From assembly GCF_900105755.1 (NCBI RefSeq), contig NZ_FNTQ01000001.1, positions 1,178,001 to 1,242,000 of the forward strand: a DNA stretch of 64,000 nucleotides. The letters run 5' to 3'. The notes beneath the pieces are model-generated. The model saw only the letters and a program-made list of their open reading frames with translations. It was not told the DNA's origin and did not search any database. Shown here one piece after another: positions 48,902-59,045 of the stretch (position 1 is its first letter; each line of letters opens with the position of its first letter). The position numbers were made by a program, and so were the translations under genes. The DNA comes from Streptomyces sp. Ag109_O5-10 (GTDB taxonomy: Bacteria > Actinomycetota > Actinomycetes > Streptomycetales > Streptomycetaceae).

Positions 48902-50974
48902 TCAGATCCGGCGGAACCGGAAGACTGCCGCATCCAGGTCACCCTTCAGCCCGGTACGCAGTCCGTGGTGCAAGAGCACGGCACCTCGATGCACTTCGCC
49001 CGTTTCGCGGCATTCGTACGCAGCGGTCGAGTCGAGCCCCTGCAGCCGCACCGCCGGGGCCGGCTCGCCGTAGCTCTGCGCCTGCAGCCAGGCCAGGACC
49101 ACGGTCTCGTCGCCGAGCGTGTACTGCACCGCGCTGAGCCCGCCGGCCGGCGGCCGCAGCCGGAACTGGTCGCCACGCTGCACCTGGGGCCGGATCTCCT
49201 TGTAGAGCTCCACCCAGTGCCCAGCCTCGGCCAGCTCCTCCTCGGTCCACCGCGAGAGGTCGCCGCCGACCCCGAGCGCCCCGGCCATGGAGCTGACGAA
49301 CCGGAAACGCAGGCTGCTGACCCGGCCGTTGAGCTGGTGGTTCGGGCTGTCGGTGACCCAGGCCGACATCACCCGGGCGGGGTGGATCTGGCTGAAGCCG
49401 TGCTGGATGGCGAGGCGGTCCAGCGGGTCGGTGTTGTCGGAGGTCCACACCTCGTCGGTACGGCTCATGATCCCGAGGTCGATCCGCCCGCCGCCGCCCG
49501 AGCAGGACTCGATGGCGACGTTCGGGTGGGCCGCGCGGATCCGGTCGAGCAGGGCGTACAGCCCGCGCACGTGGTCGACCCACAGGCGCTGCGGGTAGGG
49601 CTCGCCGGGCCAGCCCGCGTCCGTGAAGCAGCGGTTGAAGTCCCACTTGACGTAGTCGATCGGGGCGCTGGACAGCAGGGTGTCGAGCTGCTCCCAGAGG
49701 TACTCCTGGACGTCCTCGCGGGCGAGGTTGAGGATGAGCTGGTTGCGGAACTCCGTCCGCTTTCGTCCCTGCTGGTACTGGACCCAGTCGGGGTGGGCGC
49801 GGTACAGGTCGCTGTCCGGGTTGACCATCTCGGGCTCGACCCAGATGCCGAACTGCATGCCGAGGGCGTGCACGTAGTCGGCGAGGGGCTTGAGGCCCTT
49901 GGGGAAGCGGTCGGGGTTGGGCGTCCAGTCACCGAGGCCGGCGCGGTCGTTGGTGCGGGCGCCGAACCAGCCGTCGTCCACCACGAACAGCTCGACGCCG
50001 ATCGCGGCGGCCCGGCGGGCGAGGGTGGCCTGCTGCTCCTCGGAGATGTCGAAGGTGGTGGCCTCCCAGGAGTTGAACAGCACCGGCCGGTCCTGGTCGG
50101 CGTCCGGAATGATGTACGCCCGCTGGTAGGCGTGCCAGGCACGGCTGGCTCCGCCGAAGCCCCCGTCGGTCCACAGGCCCGCGAAGACGGGGCTGGTGTA
50201 CGACTCGCCCTCGGCCAGCATCAGCAGCCCCGAGTCGTCGTAGCCGGCGCCGCCGGTGATCTGCACGCGCGCGTCGGGGAGCTGGGCGACCGCGATCCGC
50301 CAGGAGCCGGACCAGCCGAGGGCGCAGCCCCAGACCTCGCCGCGCTCCTCGGTGGCGTCGGTGTCGAGGGCGACCCAGGGCAGGTGCTGGTGCCCGGTGT
50401 GGCCGCGGCGGCTGCCGATGACCTTCTCGCCGTAGGTGACCGGGGCGCTGGCGAGCCGGGACTCGGCGGCCCAGCGGCCGTGCAGCTGGGAGAGCCGCCA
50501 GCCCTCGCGGTCGGGGAGCGTCCAGGTGGCGGGGTCGGCGCGCAGCAGCTCCACACGCGTGTGTGCCTCGTTGTCGACGGTCACCCAGCGCTCGACGACG
50601 TCGCCGCGCATCCGGTAGTGCAGGGTGATGACGATGCCGTCGTCCGTGAAGCGCAGCCGGAGCTCGTCGTCCTCGACCTCGTACGTGTCGAAGGACCACT
50701 CGGTGCCCCGGCGCTCCTCGGTCCGCACGGACAGTGCGGGGCGGACGAAGCGGGGGCCGCCCTCGACGGGGTACTCCTCGCGGCCGTCCAGCGGCGACTC
50801 GAAGGGCCAGTAGCCGGGCAGCACCCGGGTGCTGAGCTCCTCGGCGTCGGCGAGCCCGATCCGGGGCCCCCAGTGCAGGTGGAGCAGTTCGTCGGACTCC
50901 GTCAGATGCAGCGCGTAGCTGCTGCCGGGGCCTGACAGCAGCCAGGTACGACCGTTTTCGGCGATGTCCACCAT
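48902..50974 (-). CDS. GH36 alpha-galactosidase (second copy)
   Basis: 690 residues. N-terminal sandwich (GPGSSYALHLTESDELLHLH), barrel with FNSWEATTFDIS, VVDDGWFGAR, FGIWVEPEMVN, nucleophile DYVKWDFNR and acid/base WTSDNT, then a C-terminal beta domain. No signal peptide. It is more like canonical RafA/AgaR (690-740 residues) than the operon copy at 8452. It stands alone with no transporter genes. ATG at 50974 has a GAGG site. Confidence 0.94.
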   Translation of the reverse strand: MVDIAENGRTWLLSGPGSSYALHLTESDELLHLHWGPRIGLADAEELSTRVLPGYWPFESPLDGREEYPVEGGPRFVRPALSVRTEERRGTEWSFDTYEVEDDELRLRFTDDGIVITLHYRMRGDVVERWVTVDNEAHTRVELLRADPATWTLPDREGWRLSQLHGRWAAESRLASAPVTYGEKVIGSRRGHTGHQHLPWVALDTDATEERGEVWGCALGWSGSWRIAVAQLPDARVQITGGAGYDDSGLLMLAEGESYTSPVFAGLWTDGGFGGASRAWHAYQRAYIIPDADQDRPVLFNSWEATTFDISEEQQATLARRAAAIGVELFVVDDGWFGARTNDRAGLGDWTPNPDRFPKGLKPLADYVHALGMQFGIWVEPEMVNPDSDLYRAHPDWVQYQQGRKRTEFRNQLILNLAREDVQEYLWEQLDTLLSSAPIDYVKWDFNRCFTDAGWPGEPYPQRLWVDHVRGLYALLDRIRAAHPNVAIESCSGGGGRIDLGIMSRTDEVWTSDNTDPLDRLAIQHGFSQIHPARVMSAWVTDSPNHQLNGRVSSLRFRFVSSMAGALGVGGDLSRWTEEELAEAGHWVELYKEIRPQVQRGDQFRLRPPAGGLSAVQYTLGDETVVLAWLQAQSYGEPAPAVRLQGLDSTAAYECRETGEVHRGAVLLHHGLRTGLKGDLDAAVFRFRRI

Positions 50975-51170
50975 CGAGAAACCTCACACAGGGGCCAACA
51001 GATCCGCTCAAGCCCCAACATCATCAATGGCCGCGGGCCCCGGAGGCAAGGGTCCCGGGCCGCGGAGGCGAGCCTGTGGACAACTCATTGCCCGTGGAAA
51101 CCGATGTCGTATGGTCGGTCCAGTGCCCGTCGACGAGCAGCGCCGACGGGGCCGACCGGGAGGAGCCCCC

Positions 51171-51968
51171 GTGACGCAGCAGGTCCCGTCGACCGAGCCC
51201 GAGCTGGCGGGTGTGCGCAACTTCCGTGACGTGGGCGGCCTGCCGACCGTGGACGGGCGCCGGGTGCGGTCGGGCGTGCTGTATCGCAGCGGCCATCTGG
51301 CGCACGCGACGGAACAGGACGCGGAGTTCCTCGCCTCGCTCGGCCTGCACACGATCTTCGACTTCCGCAACGCGGCCGACCAGAAGCTGGAGGGCCCGGA
51401 CGTCGAGCTGCCCGGCGTACGGAACCTGAACCTGCCGCTGACCGACCCGGCGCACGGCGCCGACTTCTGGAAGATGGTCCGTGAGGGCGAGATCGACCAG
51501 CTGCGCGGGCTCCTGGGCGACGGCAAGGCCGCGGCCCGGATGGTCAGCTCGTACCGCACGATCGTCAAGGACCGCACCGACGAGCACTCGCGCGTGCTGC
51601 ACGCGCTCGCCGAGGACAGCGTCCCGGCGCTGATGCACTGCGCGGCCGGCAAGGACCGGGCGGGCATCTCCATAGCCGTGACGCTGCTCGCGGTGGGTGT
51701 GGAGCGCGACGCGATCACCGCCGACTACCTTGAGTCCAACGCCAAGCACCGCCGTTACAAGGTGCGCCGCAGCGGCGGCGGGGACAGCGCCTACAGCCCC
51801 GAGGTGATGGAGCTGCTCAGCCCGCTCTTCGACGCCCGCGCGGAGTACCTGGCGGCGGCCTTCGAGAGCATCGAGGAGACGTGGGGCGACGTCGACGCGT
51901 ACCTGGAGCAGGGCCTGAAGCTCGCTCCGGAGACGCGGGAGCGGCTGCGCGAACGCCTGCTCGACTGA
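51171..51968 (+). CDS. Tyrosine-protein phosphatase (DSP/PTP-like)
   Basis: 265 residues. The phosphatase loop is MHCAAGKDRAG (Cys-x5-Arg), after NFRDVGGLPTVDGRRVRSGVLYRSGHL, the standard opening of bacterial tyrosine phosphatase/IphP-like proteins. The C terminus is helical (YLAAAFESIEETWGDVDAYL). GTG at 51171 has GGGAGGAG upstream; a TTGCCC-N16-TATGGT promoter may lie at 51088-51115. Confidence 0.92.
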   Translation: MTQQVPSTEPELAGVRNFRDVGGLPTVDGRRVRSGVLYRSGHLAHATEQDAEFLASLGLHTIFDFRNAADQKLEGPDVELPGVRNLNLPLTDPAHGADFWKMVREGEIDQLRGLLGDGKAAARMVSSYRTIVKDRTDEHSRVLHALAEDSVPALMHCAAGKDRAGISIAVTLLAVGVERDAITADYLESNAKHRRYKVRRSGGGDSAYSPEVMELLSPLFDARAEYLAAAFESIEETWGDVDAYLEQGLKLAPETRERLRERLLD

Positions 51969-51989
51969 GACCGGGCGGAGGGCCGCGGC

Positions 51990-52112
51990 TCAGCCCTTGC
52001 CGCCGAGGGCGAACAGCAGGTAGAGGAAACCGGCCAGGACGTGCCCGACGGCCAGGTAGATGACCAGCCGGATCCACAGGGACCGGGGAAACTTCTCCTC
52101 GATATTGCTCAC
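51990..52112 (-). CDS. DUF6126-type small membrane protein
   Basis: 40 residues: VSNIEEKFPRSLWIRLVIYL then AVGHVLAGFLYLLFALGGKG. One long membrane helix after a short charged N terminus. GTG at 52112 overlaps the XRE-cupin stop (GTGA). Small proteins of this kind next to XRE-cupin genes are seen across Streptomyces; their role is unknown. It repeats the arrangement at 44518-44664. Confidence 0.8.
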   Translation of the reverse strand: MSNIEEKFPRSLWIRLVIYLAVGHVLAGFLYLLFALGGKG

Positions 52113-52732
52113 GGCAGCTCTCCAGTGATCGGTCCCAGGCACAGCGCGGCGGTGGGACTCTGCAGCAGGGTATGGACGAACAGGAGCTCGACCCCGTCCT
52201 GGTCCTCGGCGGCGAGCCGGTGCGGGGTCAGCGAGTCGAAGTGCGCGCTGTCGCCCGGCGCGAGCACATGGATGGTGTCACCGAGGCGCAGCCGCAGCCG
52301 GCCGCGCAGAACGTGCAGCCACTCCTCACCGGGATGCACCCGCACGATGTCGCCCTGGGAGCCGTGCGGGACCCGGACGCGCAGCGCCTGCATCCCCCGG
52401 CCGGACGCCCCGGCCTGCCAGTAGGTCCAGCCACCGGCGCGGGTCGGTTCCATGTCGCCGGCGCGCACGATCGCGTCCCGGTCGGCGACGGTCTCCCCCA
52501 GCAGATCCGATACCGTCGTACCGTAGACACGTGCGAGCGCGAGCAGCATCGGCAACGAGGGCTGCCGCTGACCGGTCTCCAGCCGGGACAGGTGCGCGGG
52601 CGACAGCCCGGCGTCGCGGGCGGCGGCCTCCAGGGTGAGACCGGCGCGGCGGCGCAGGGAGCGCAGCTGCGGGGCGACGGCGGGCAGGTCGTCGACCGGC
52701 CCGCCCGCCCGCTCGTTGTCGGAGGGGCTCAT
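52109..52732 (-). CDS. XRE-family regulator with C-terminal cupin
   Basis: 207 residues. Helix-turn-helix near 25-85 (LRRRAGLTLEAAARDAGLSP then AHLSRLETGQRQPSLPMLLA) and a cupin from about 120 (EEWLHVLRGRLRLRLGDTIH). ATG at 52732. Two TTGCCT-N3-AGGCAA palindromes with centres 20 bases apart lie just upstream (52753-52787). It is coupled to the DUF6126 gene. Confidence 0.91.
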   Translation of the reverse strand: MSPSDNERAGGPVDDLPAVAPQLRSLRRRAGLTLEAAARDAGLSPAHLSRLETGQRQPSLPMLLALARVYGTTVSDLLGETVADRDAIVRAGDMEPTRAGGWTYWQAGASGRGMQALRVRVPHGSQGDIVRVHPGEEWLHVLRGRLRLRLGDTIHVLAPGDSAHFDSLTPHRLAAEDQDGVELLFVHTLLQSPTAALCLGPITGELP

Positions 52733-52752
52733 GCCTCCATTCAGCCGCAACT

Positions 52753-52787
52753 TTGCCTGGGAGGCAATTTTCTTGCCTCAGAGGCAA
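52753..52787. promoter_or_regulatory. Twin operator upstream of XRE-cupin gene
   Basis: TTGCCT-GGG-AGGCAA (52753-52767) and TTGCCT-CAG-AGGCAA (52773-52787), both perfect, centre to centre 20 bases, i.e. two helical turns on one face. It lies 20-55 bases upstream of the XRE ATG and five bases beyond the aminotransferase stop. Confidence 0.75.
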
Positions 52788-52791
52788 AGAG

Positions 52792-54177
52792 CTAGCGGTT
52801 GGCCACGGCCTGCCTGATCAGCGTCTTGCCGAAGTCCCACATCAGACCGCCGCCGCTGTGGGCGTCGTCCATGACGTCCGTGAAGGCGTCCACGAAGCGG
52901 TCCACGTCGGACTCGTCGACGACCAGCGGCGGGATGAGCTTGATCACCTCCAGGTGGTCGCCGGACACCTGGGTGAGGATCCGGTGCCGTTGCAGCAGCG
53001 GTACGACGACCATCTGGGCGAACAGGCCCTTGCGGGCGGCCTGCAGCATGGTCCAGCGGCTGCGCAGCTTCAGCGAGCTGGGCCGGCCGAACTCGATGCC
53101 GATCATCAGGCCCCGGCCGCGTACCTCGGCGAGCAGCTCGTACTTGTCGGTCAGGGCGGCGAGCCGGGACTTGAGCTGCTCCCCCACGGCCCGGGAATGG
53201 GCGACGACCTGGTCGTTCTCCATGACCGACAGGACGGCCAGCCCGGCCGCCATGGCCTGGGCGTTGGCGCCGAAGCTGGCCGAGTGGACCAGCACGCGGT
53301 CCATGGAGGAGTAGACCTTCTTGAAGATCCAGTCCTTGCCGAGGGTGGCGCCGACCGGGACGTACCCGCCGGACAGCGCCTTGGCCACGCACACCAGGTC
53401 CGGCTCGACGCCCTCCTCGTGCTGGTAGGCGTAGAAGTCGCCGGTGCGGCCGAGGCCGGTCTGCACCTCGTCGGCGATGAGCAGGGCCTTGTGCTTGTGC
53501 AGCAGCTCCTGGGCGGCCCGCAGGTAGCCGGGCGGGGCCTCGTGCACGCCCTTGCCCTGGATCGGCTCGACGATCAGGGCGGCCACGTCGCCCTTCTTCA
53601 GTTCCCGGGCGAGCGCGTCGAGGTCGCCGAGGGGGACGGCGGTGTCGGGCAGCAGCGGGGCGAAGCCGTCCCGGAAGCCGTCCTCGCCGTTGACCGACAG
53701 CGAGCCGGTGGTCAGGCCATGGAAGGCGTGGTCGCAGTAGAGGACGCGGGGTCTGCCGGTGGCGAACCGGGCGAACTTCAGGGCCGTCTCCACCGACTCG
53801 GTGCCGCTGTTGCCGAAGAAGGCCCGGTCCAGGTGCGGGCTGTGCGCGAGGAGCCGCTCGGCGAGCAGCCCGGGCAGCGGCTGGCAGTCGAAGCGGGTGA
53901 GGTCGGCCAGCTGGGCGTCCAGCACGTCGTGCAGGGCCTTGCGGACGACGGGGTGGTGGCGGCCCAGCCCCATCACCCCGAACCCGGCGAGCATGTCCAG
54001 GTAGTCGTTGCCGTCCGCGTCCCAGAAGTGCGCGCCCTCGGCCCGCTCGTAGACCTTGTCGAAACCGATGGTGTGCAGCATGCGCGGGAGCTGGTGGTTC
54101 AGGTACTTCCCGTGCAGCTCGTACCGCTCACCACCACGCTCGGCCAGCAGCGCACCGAGGTCGAACTCCTTGCTCAT
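52792..54177 (-). CDS. hpnO: Class III aminotransferase of hopanoid cluster (HpnO-type)
   Basis: 461 residues, PLP fold type [62 protein letters not shown] and the PLP-Lys in [15 protein letters not shown]. Long N-terminal region ([20 protein letters not shown]) as in HpnO. It would convert the ribosyl/hydroxy side chain to aminobacteriohopanetriol. ATG at 54177 overlaps the dxs stop (ATGA). Last gene of the hopanoid operon. Confidence 0.88.
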   Translation of the reverse strand: MSKEFDLGALLAERGGERYELHGKYLNHQLPRMLHTIGFDKVYERAEGAHFWDADGNDYLDMLAGFGVMGLGRHHPVVRKALHDVLDAQLADLTRFDCQPLPGLLAERLLAHSPHLDRAFFGNSGTESVETALKFARFATGRPRVLYCDHAFHGLTTGSLSVNGEDGFRDGFAPLLPDTAVPLGDLDALARELKKGDVAALIVEPIQGKGVHEAPPGYLRAAQELLHKHKALLIADEVQTGLGRTGDFYAYQHEEGVEPDLVCVAKALSGGYVPVGATLGKDWIFKKVYSSMDRVLVHSASFGANAQAMAAGLAVLSVMENDQVVAHSRAVGEQLKSRLAALTDKYELLAEVRGRGLMIGIEFGRPSSLKLRSRWTMLQAARKGLFAQMVVVPLLQRHRILTQVSGDHLEVIKLIPPLVVDESDVDRFVDAFTDVMDDAHSGGGLMWDFGKTLIRQAVANR

Positions 54178-56186
54178 TCTTTCTCCTCGTAAGCGCCGTC
54201 CATGACAGCGCCCTCCACTGAGGCGCCCCTCAGGGGCGCGGGGAACTGCGCGACCAGCCCGGACGGGGCCGCACCCGCCACACGGCCCCTCGCGGCACCC
54301 CCCTCGGCACGGTCGTCCCCCCGACCCGCGAGGCTGGACCCGATCCGCCCCGCGATCTCCACCGGCGTCAGCCCGATGTCGGCCAGCACCTCCCCCCGCT
54401 TCGCATGCGCCAGGAACTGCTCCGGAATCCCGAACCTGCGCACCGGCACGTCCACGTCCGCGTCGCCCAGCGCGAGCGCCACCGCCGCGCCAACCCCGGC
54501 CGCCCTGCTGTTGTCCTCGACGACGGCCACCAGTTCGTGCTCGGCCGCCAGACCCGGCAGCGCGGGATCCACCGGCTTGACCCAACGAGGGTCAACGACC
54601 GTGCAGGCGATGCCCCGGGCGGCCAGCAGGTCCGCGGCTTGGAGGCACACCGGTGCCATCACGCCGACCGCCACCAGCAGCACCCGCGCGTCCGCCCCGC
54701 GGTGCAGGACGTCGATCCCGCCGACCCGGTCGACCGCCGGGATCTCCGGCCCCACCGACTCCTTCGGGAACCGCACCAGGGTGGGCGCGTCGTCCACGGC
54801 GACCGCCTCGCGCAGCTGGAGCCGCAGCTGTTCGGCGTCGCGCGGGGCGGCGATCCTGAGGCCCGGCACCACCTGGAGGACGGACATGTCCCACATGCCG
54901 TTGTGCGAGGCGCCGTCGACCCCGGTCACGCCCGCCCGGTCCAGGACGAACGTCACCCCGCAGCGGTGCAGCGCCACGTCCATCAGCAACTGGTCGAAGG
55001 CACGGTTCAGGAACGTGGCGTAGACCGCGACGACCGGGTGCAGTCCGCCGGTCGCGAGGCCGGCCGCCGAGACGGCCGCGTGCTGTTCGGCGATGCCGAC
55101 GTCCCAGACCCGGCCGGGGAAGCGCTCGGCGAACTTGCCGAGGCCGACCGGGTGCAGCATGGCCGCGGTGATCGCCACGACGTCGTCCCGCTCCTCGCCG
55201 ATGCGGACGATCTCGTCGCCGAACACCGAGGTCCAGGAGGGTCCGTTGGACGGCGCGAGCGGCTCGCAGGTGAGCGGGTCCATCACGCCGACGGTGTGGA
55301 AGTGGTCCTCCTCGTGGGCGAGGGCCGGCTCGTAGCCGCGCCCCTTCTCCGTGAGGCAGTGCACGAGCACCGGCCCGTGGAAACGTTTCGCGCGCCGGAG
55401 CGCCGACTCGACGGCCTTGATGTCGTGGCCGTCGATCGGGCCGACGTACTTGAGGCCCAGGTCCTCGAACATGCCCTGCGGGGCGAAGGCGTCCTTGAAG
55501 CCCTTCTTCGCGCCGTGCAGGGCCTCGTAGATGGTGTCGCCCACGACCGGGGTGCGCAGGAGCACGTCCTTGCCCCAGGCCAGCACTCTCTCGTAGCTGT
55601 CGGTCGTGCGCAGCGTGGCCAGGTGGTTGGCGAGGCCGCCGATGGTCGGGGCGTACGACCGCTCGTTGTCGTTGACGACGATGATCAGTGGCCGGTCCTT
55701 GGCGGCCGCGATGTTGTTGAGCGCCTCCCAGGCCATCCCCCCGGTCAGCGCGCCGTCGCCGATGACCGCGACGACGTGGCCCTTCTCCCCCTGCACCTGG
55801 CGGGCCTTGGCGAGGCCGTCGGCCCAGCCGAGCGCGGTGGAGGCGTGGCTGTTCTCGATGACGTCGTGCTCGGACTCCTCGCGCGAGGGGTATCCGGACA
55901 GGCCGCCCTTGCCGCGGAGCTTGGAGAAGTCCTGACGGCCGGTCAGCATCTTGTGGACGTAACTCTGGTGGCCTGTGTCCCACAGGATGCGGTCGGCCGG
56001 GGACTCGAAGACCCGGTGCAGCGCGACGGTCAGCTCCACGACGCCCAGGTTGGGCCCGAGATGGCCGCCGGTCCTGGCGACCGCGTGCACCAGGAACTCG
56101 CGTATTTCTTCGGACAGTTCGCCGAGTTCCGCCTCGGACAGCGCCTTCAGGTCGCGTGGTCCCCGGATGGTCTCCAGAATCGTCAC
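54174..56186 (-). CDS. dxs: 1-deoxy-D-xylulose-5-phosphate synthase
   Basis: 670 residues, longer than the usual 620-640. TPP-binding [36 protein letters not shown] and the central and C-terminal transketolase domains ([20 protein letters not shown]-like GIAEQHAAV) are intact. It condenses pyruvate and glyceraldehyde-3-phosphate, feeding the MEP pathway. The last about 50 residues are non-standard: they are encoded by a common Streptomyces intergenic repeat (54222-54290) read through in frame. GTG at 56186. Likely a second, hopanoid-dedicated copy. Confidence 0.95.
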   Translation of the reverse strand: MTILETIRGPRDLKALSEAELGELSEEIREFLVHAVARTGGHLGPNLGVVELTVALHRVFESPADRILWDTGHQSYVHKMLTGRQDFSKLRGKGGLSGYPSREESEHDVIENSHASTALGWADGLAKARQVQGEKGHVVAVIGDGALTGGMAWEALNNIAAAKDRPLIIVVNDNERSYAPTIGGLANHLATLRTTDSYERVLAWGKDVLLRTPVVGDTIYEALHGAKKGFKDAFAPQGMFEDLGLKYVGPIDGHDIKAVESALRRAKRFHGPVLVHCLTEKGRGYEPALAHEEDHFHTVGVMDPLTCEPLAPSNGPSWTSVFGDEIVRIGEERDDVVAITAAMLHPVGLGKFAERFPGRVWDVGIAEQHAAVSAAGLATGGLHPVVAVYATFLNRAFDQLLMDVALHRCGVTFVLDRAGVTGVDGASHNGMWDMSVLQVVPGLRIAAPRDAEQLRLQLREAVAVDDAPTLVRFPKESVGPEIPAVDRVGGIDVLHRGADARVLLVAVGVMAPVCLQAADLLAARGIACTVVDPRWVKPVDPALPGLAAEHELVAVVEDNSRAAGVGAAVALALGDADVDVPVRRFGIPEQFLAHAKRGEVLADIGLTPVEIAGRIGSSLAGRGDDRAEGGAARGRVAGAAPSGLVAQFPAPLRGASVEGAVMDGAYEEKE
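54222..54290. repeat. Streptomyces intergenic repeat inside the dxs 3' end
   Basis: GGCGCCCCTCAGGGGCGC palindrome followed by GGGGAACTGCGCGACCAGCC, the same core as at 526-612. On the coding strand it gives [15 protein letters not shown] in the C terminus of Dxs. Confidence 0.7.
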
Positions 56187-56213
56187 GCTCGGCCCCCTCT
56201 CGGTCCGTGCTGT

Positions 56214-57371
56214 TCAGCTCACCGTGACGGCGGGTGCTCCGGACCCGGCGCCGTCCTGCTCCATCTGCTCGGCGATCTTCATCGCTTCCTCGATGAGGGT
56301 CTCCACGATCTTCGACTCGGGCACGGTCTTGACGACCTCGCCCTTGACGAAGATCTGCCCCTTGCCGTTGCCGGAGGCGACCCCCAGGTCGGCCTCCCGT
56401 GCCTCGCCGGGGCCGTTGACCACGCATCCCATGACGGCGACGCGCAGCGGCACCTCCATACCCTCGAGGCCCGCCGTCACCTCGTCCGCCAGCTTGTAGA
56501 CGTCGACCTGGGCGCGCCCGCAGGACGGGCAGGAGACGATCTCAAGACGCCGCTGCCTGAGGTTCAGCGACTCCAGGATCTGGATGCCGACCTTGACCTC
56601 CTCGGCGGGCGGGGCGGACAGCGAGACGCGGATCGTGTCACCGATGCCCTGGGACAGCAATGCCCCGAAGGCGACCGCCGACTTGATCGTGCCCTGGAAC
56701 GCCGGGCCCGCCTCGGTGACCCCGAGGTGCAGCGGGTAGTCGCACTGGGCGGCGAGCTGCCGGTACGCCTCGATCATCACGACCGGGTCGTTGTGCTTGA
56801 CCGAGATCTTGATGTCCCGGAAGTCGTGCTCCTCGAAGAGCGAGGCCTCCCACAGAGCGCTCTCCACGAGTGCCTCCGGGGTCGCCCTGCCGTACTTCTC
56901 CAGGAGCCGGCGGTCGAGCGATCCCGCGTTGACCCCGATGCGGATCGGGGTCCCGTGGTCCTTGGCGGCCCGTGCGATCTCCCGCACCTGGTCGTCGAAC
57001 TTCTTGATGTTGCCGGGGTTCACGCGGACCGCCGCGCACCCGGCCTCGATGGCCGCGAACACGTACTTCGGCTGGAAGTGGATGTCCGCGATCACCGGGA
57101 TCTGCGACTTCTTGGCGATCGTCGCCAGGGCGTCCGCGTCGTCCTGCGTGGGACAGGCGACGCGGACGATCTGGCAGCCGGACGCGGTGAGTTCGGCGAT
57201 CTGCTGGAGGGTGGCGCCGATGTCGGAGGTGCGGGTCGTGGTCATCGACTGCACCGACACCGGGGCGCCGCCGCCGACCGCCACGGGCCCGACATGGATC
57301 TGCCGGGACACGCGCCGCTCGGCGACCGGCCGGGCCGGGACCTCCGGGAGGCCCAGGGAAACCGCGGTCAT
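56214..57371 (-). CDS. ispG: 4-hydroxy-3-methylbut-2-en-1-yl diphosphate synthase (GcpE)
   Basis: 385 residues. TIM barrel ([46 protein letters not shown]) and C-terminal iron-sulfur region with [11 protein letters not shown] and the third Cys in [12 protein letters not shown]. It reduces MEcPP to HMBPP in the MEP pathway. It lies four bases after the hpnH stop and 27 before dxs. A second copy to the housekeeping ispG is expected elsewhere. Confidence 0.96.
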   Translation of the reverse strand: MTAVSLGLPEVPARPVAERRVSRQIHVGPVAVGGGAPVSVQSMTTTRTSDIGATLQQIAELTASGCQIVRVACPTQDDADALATIAKKSQIPVIADIHFQPKYVFAAIEAGCAAVRVNPGNIKKFDDQVREIARAAKDHGTPIRIGVNAGSLDRRLLEKYGRATPEALVESALWEASLFEEHDFRDIKISVKHNDPVVMIEAYRQLAAQCDYPLHLGVTEAGPAFQGTIKSAVAFGALLSQGIGDTIRVSLSAPPAEEVKVGIQILESLNLRQRRLEIVSCPSCGRAQVDVYKLADEVTAGLEGMEVPLRVAVMGCVVNGPGEAREADLGVASGNGKGQIFVKGEVVKTVPESKIVETLIEEAMKIAEQMEQDGAGSGAPAVTVS

Positions 57372-57375
57372 GCCG

Positions 57376-58398
57376 TTACTCCCGGTTCCCGGAGACCGTC
57401 TCGCGCATCGCGCGCAGCGACTCCTTGAGCGACCCCATGGTGGCGAGGACGGCGGTGGGCTCGTAGCCGCAGTGCGCCATGCAGTTGGCGCAGCGCGGGT
57501 CCTTGCCGCGGCCGTACTTGTCCCAGTCGGTCTCCTCGATGAGTTCGCGGTACGTGGGCACGTACCCGTCGCTCATCAGGTAGCAGGGGCGCTGCCAGCC
57601 GAAGAGCGAGTAGTTCGGGATCGCCCAGGCCGTGCACGGGAAGTCGACCTTGCCCTCCAGGAAGTCCAGGAAGAGCGGGGAGTGGTTGAGCCGCCACTTC
57701 TTGCGGTTGCCGCCCGCGAAGGCCTTCTTGAAGAGCTCGCGGGTCTGCTCGACGCCGAGGAAGTGCTCCTGGTCGGGGGCCTTCTCGTAGGCGTAGGCGG
57801 GCGAGATCATCATCTCGTCGACCTTGAGGTCGTCGTTGAGGAAGTTGAGCACCTCGATGATGGTCTGCGGGGTGTCCGTGTTGAAGAAGGTCGAGTTGGT
57901 GGTCACCCGGAAGCCGCGCCGCTTGGCCTCCTTGATCGCCTCCACCGCCTCGTCGAACACGCCCTCCTTCGCAACGGACTCGTCGTGCCGCTCGCGCAGC
58001 CCGTCGATGTGCACCGCGAAGGCGAAGTACGGCGAGGGGGTGAACTTGTCCATCTTCTTGCGCAGCAGCATCGCGTTGGTGCACAGGAAGACGTACTTCC
58101 GCTTCGCCACCAGCTGCCGCACGATCTCGTCGATCTGAGGATGCATCAGGGGCTCGCCGCCCGCGATGGACACCATCGGAGCACCGGACTCCAGCACCGC
58201 TCCGACCGCCTGCGCGACCGGCATGCGCTGCTTCAACACCCCCGCCGGATGCTGGATCTTGCCGCAGCCCTCACATTTCAGGTTGCACGCGAAGAGGGGT
58301 TCCAGCTCCACGATCAACGGGAACTTGTCCCGCTTGCGGAGCTTCTGTTCGGCCAAGTAAGTAGCGACCTTGATCGACTGACGCAGCGGCATGGCCAT
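57376..58398 (-). CDS. hpnH: Hopanoid biosynthesis radical SAM protein HpnH
   Basis: 340 residues. Radical SAM motif [10 protein letters not shown] (CxxxCxxC), [20 protein letters not shown], and a C-terminal Cys pair in [12 protein letters not shown]. HpnH joins hopene to the 5'-deoxyadenosyl group of SAM to give adenosylhopane. ATG at 58398 ([11 protein letters not shown]) has GGAGGTGA at good distance; a longer frame from 58437 is less likely. Near-identical length to characterised HpnH. Confidence 0.96.
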   Translation of the reverse strand: MAMPLRQSIKVATYLAEQKLRKRDKFPLIVELEPLFACNLKCEGCGKIQHPAGVLKQRMPVAQAVGAVLESGAPMVSIAGGEPLMHPQIDEIVRQLVAKRKYVFLCTNAMLLRKKMDKFTPSPYFAFAVHIDGLRERHDESVAKEGVFDEAVEAIKEAKRRGFRVTTNSTFFNTDTPQTIIEVLNFLNDDLKVDEMMISPAYAYEKAPDQEHFLGVEQTRELFKKAFAGGNRKKWRLNHSPLFLDFLEGKVDFPCTAWAIPNYSLFGWQRPCYLMSDGYVPTYRELIEETDWDKYGRGKDPRCANCMAHCGYEPTAVLATMGSLKESLRAMRETVSGNRE

Positions 58399-58403
58399 CT
58401 GGC

Positions 58404-59045
58404 TCACCTCCGGGGGAGCAGCAAAGAACGGTGCCATTCAAAGAAAGCTGGAAGAACGGATCGAAGAACACGGAAAGCGGATATTCCACCGCGCACCGTG
58501 CCGATCCGGACGAGTTCATGTTCAGGAGCGTCCACGACCACCCTGACGGCCGCAACGGGGCGCTCGCCCGCCTGCACGGCGCTCAGGAGCGTGGCCGCCG
58601 ATTCCATGTCGACCGCGATTGCGCCGGTCGCGAGCAGATCCGACCGCTCGTGACCGCGGACGACATGATCGGAGCCGGTGACCGGTCCGGTGTGGACGGT
58701 GCGGCCGGGCAGGGTCCGTACGAGTTCCTTCACCAGGAGTTCGGTGCCCACGCACGGGACGCTGCCGCGGGGGTCCCGGGTCTCCTCGGCGACGACGAGG
58801 TCGCCGGGGTGCATGCCGGGGGCGAGCCCCGCGCAGAAGCCCGTCGCCAGGACGGCGGCACCGGCGAGCGCGGGGTCGGCCAGGACCCGGGTGACGGACC
58901 GTTCCGCCGCCCTGGGGCCCATGCCGGTGCGCAGCACGGTGACGGGTCCGCCCGAGCCGCCCCTTTCGCCGGCGCGCAGGGCGAGGTGCTCGATGCCGAG
59001 TGCGCAGGCGATCAGCAGCGGGGCCGGCGCGGGCGTGGCGCTCAT
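58404..59045 (-). CDS. hpnG: Hopanoid-associated phosphorylase/nucleosidase (HpnG)
   Basis: 213 residues of the purine nucleoside phosphorylase fold: IACALGIEHLALR, TGMGPRAAERSV, VLATGFCAGLAPGMHPGDLV and AIAVDMESAATLLSAV with the ribose-binding Glu. HpnG removes adenine from adenosylhopane to give ribosylhopane. ATG at 59045 overlaps the shc stop by one base (TGATG). Confidence 0.92.
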   Translation of the reverse strand: MSATPAPAPLLIACALGIEHLALRAGERGGSGGPVTVLRTGMGPRAAERSVTRVLADPALAGAAVLATGFCAGLAPGMHPGDLVVAEETRDPRGSVPCVGTELLVKELVRTLPGRTVHTGPVTGSDHVVRGHERSDLLATGAIAVDMESAATLLSAVQAGERPVAAVRVVVDAPEHELVRIGTVRGGISAFRVLRSVLPAFFEWHRSLLLPRR

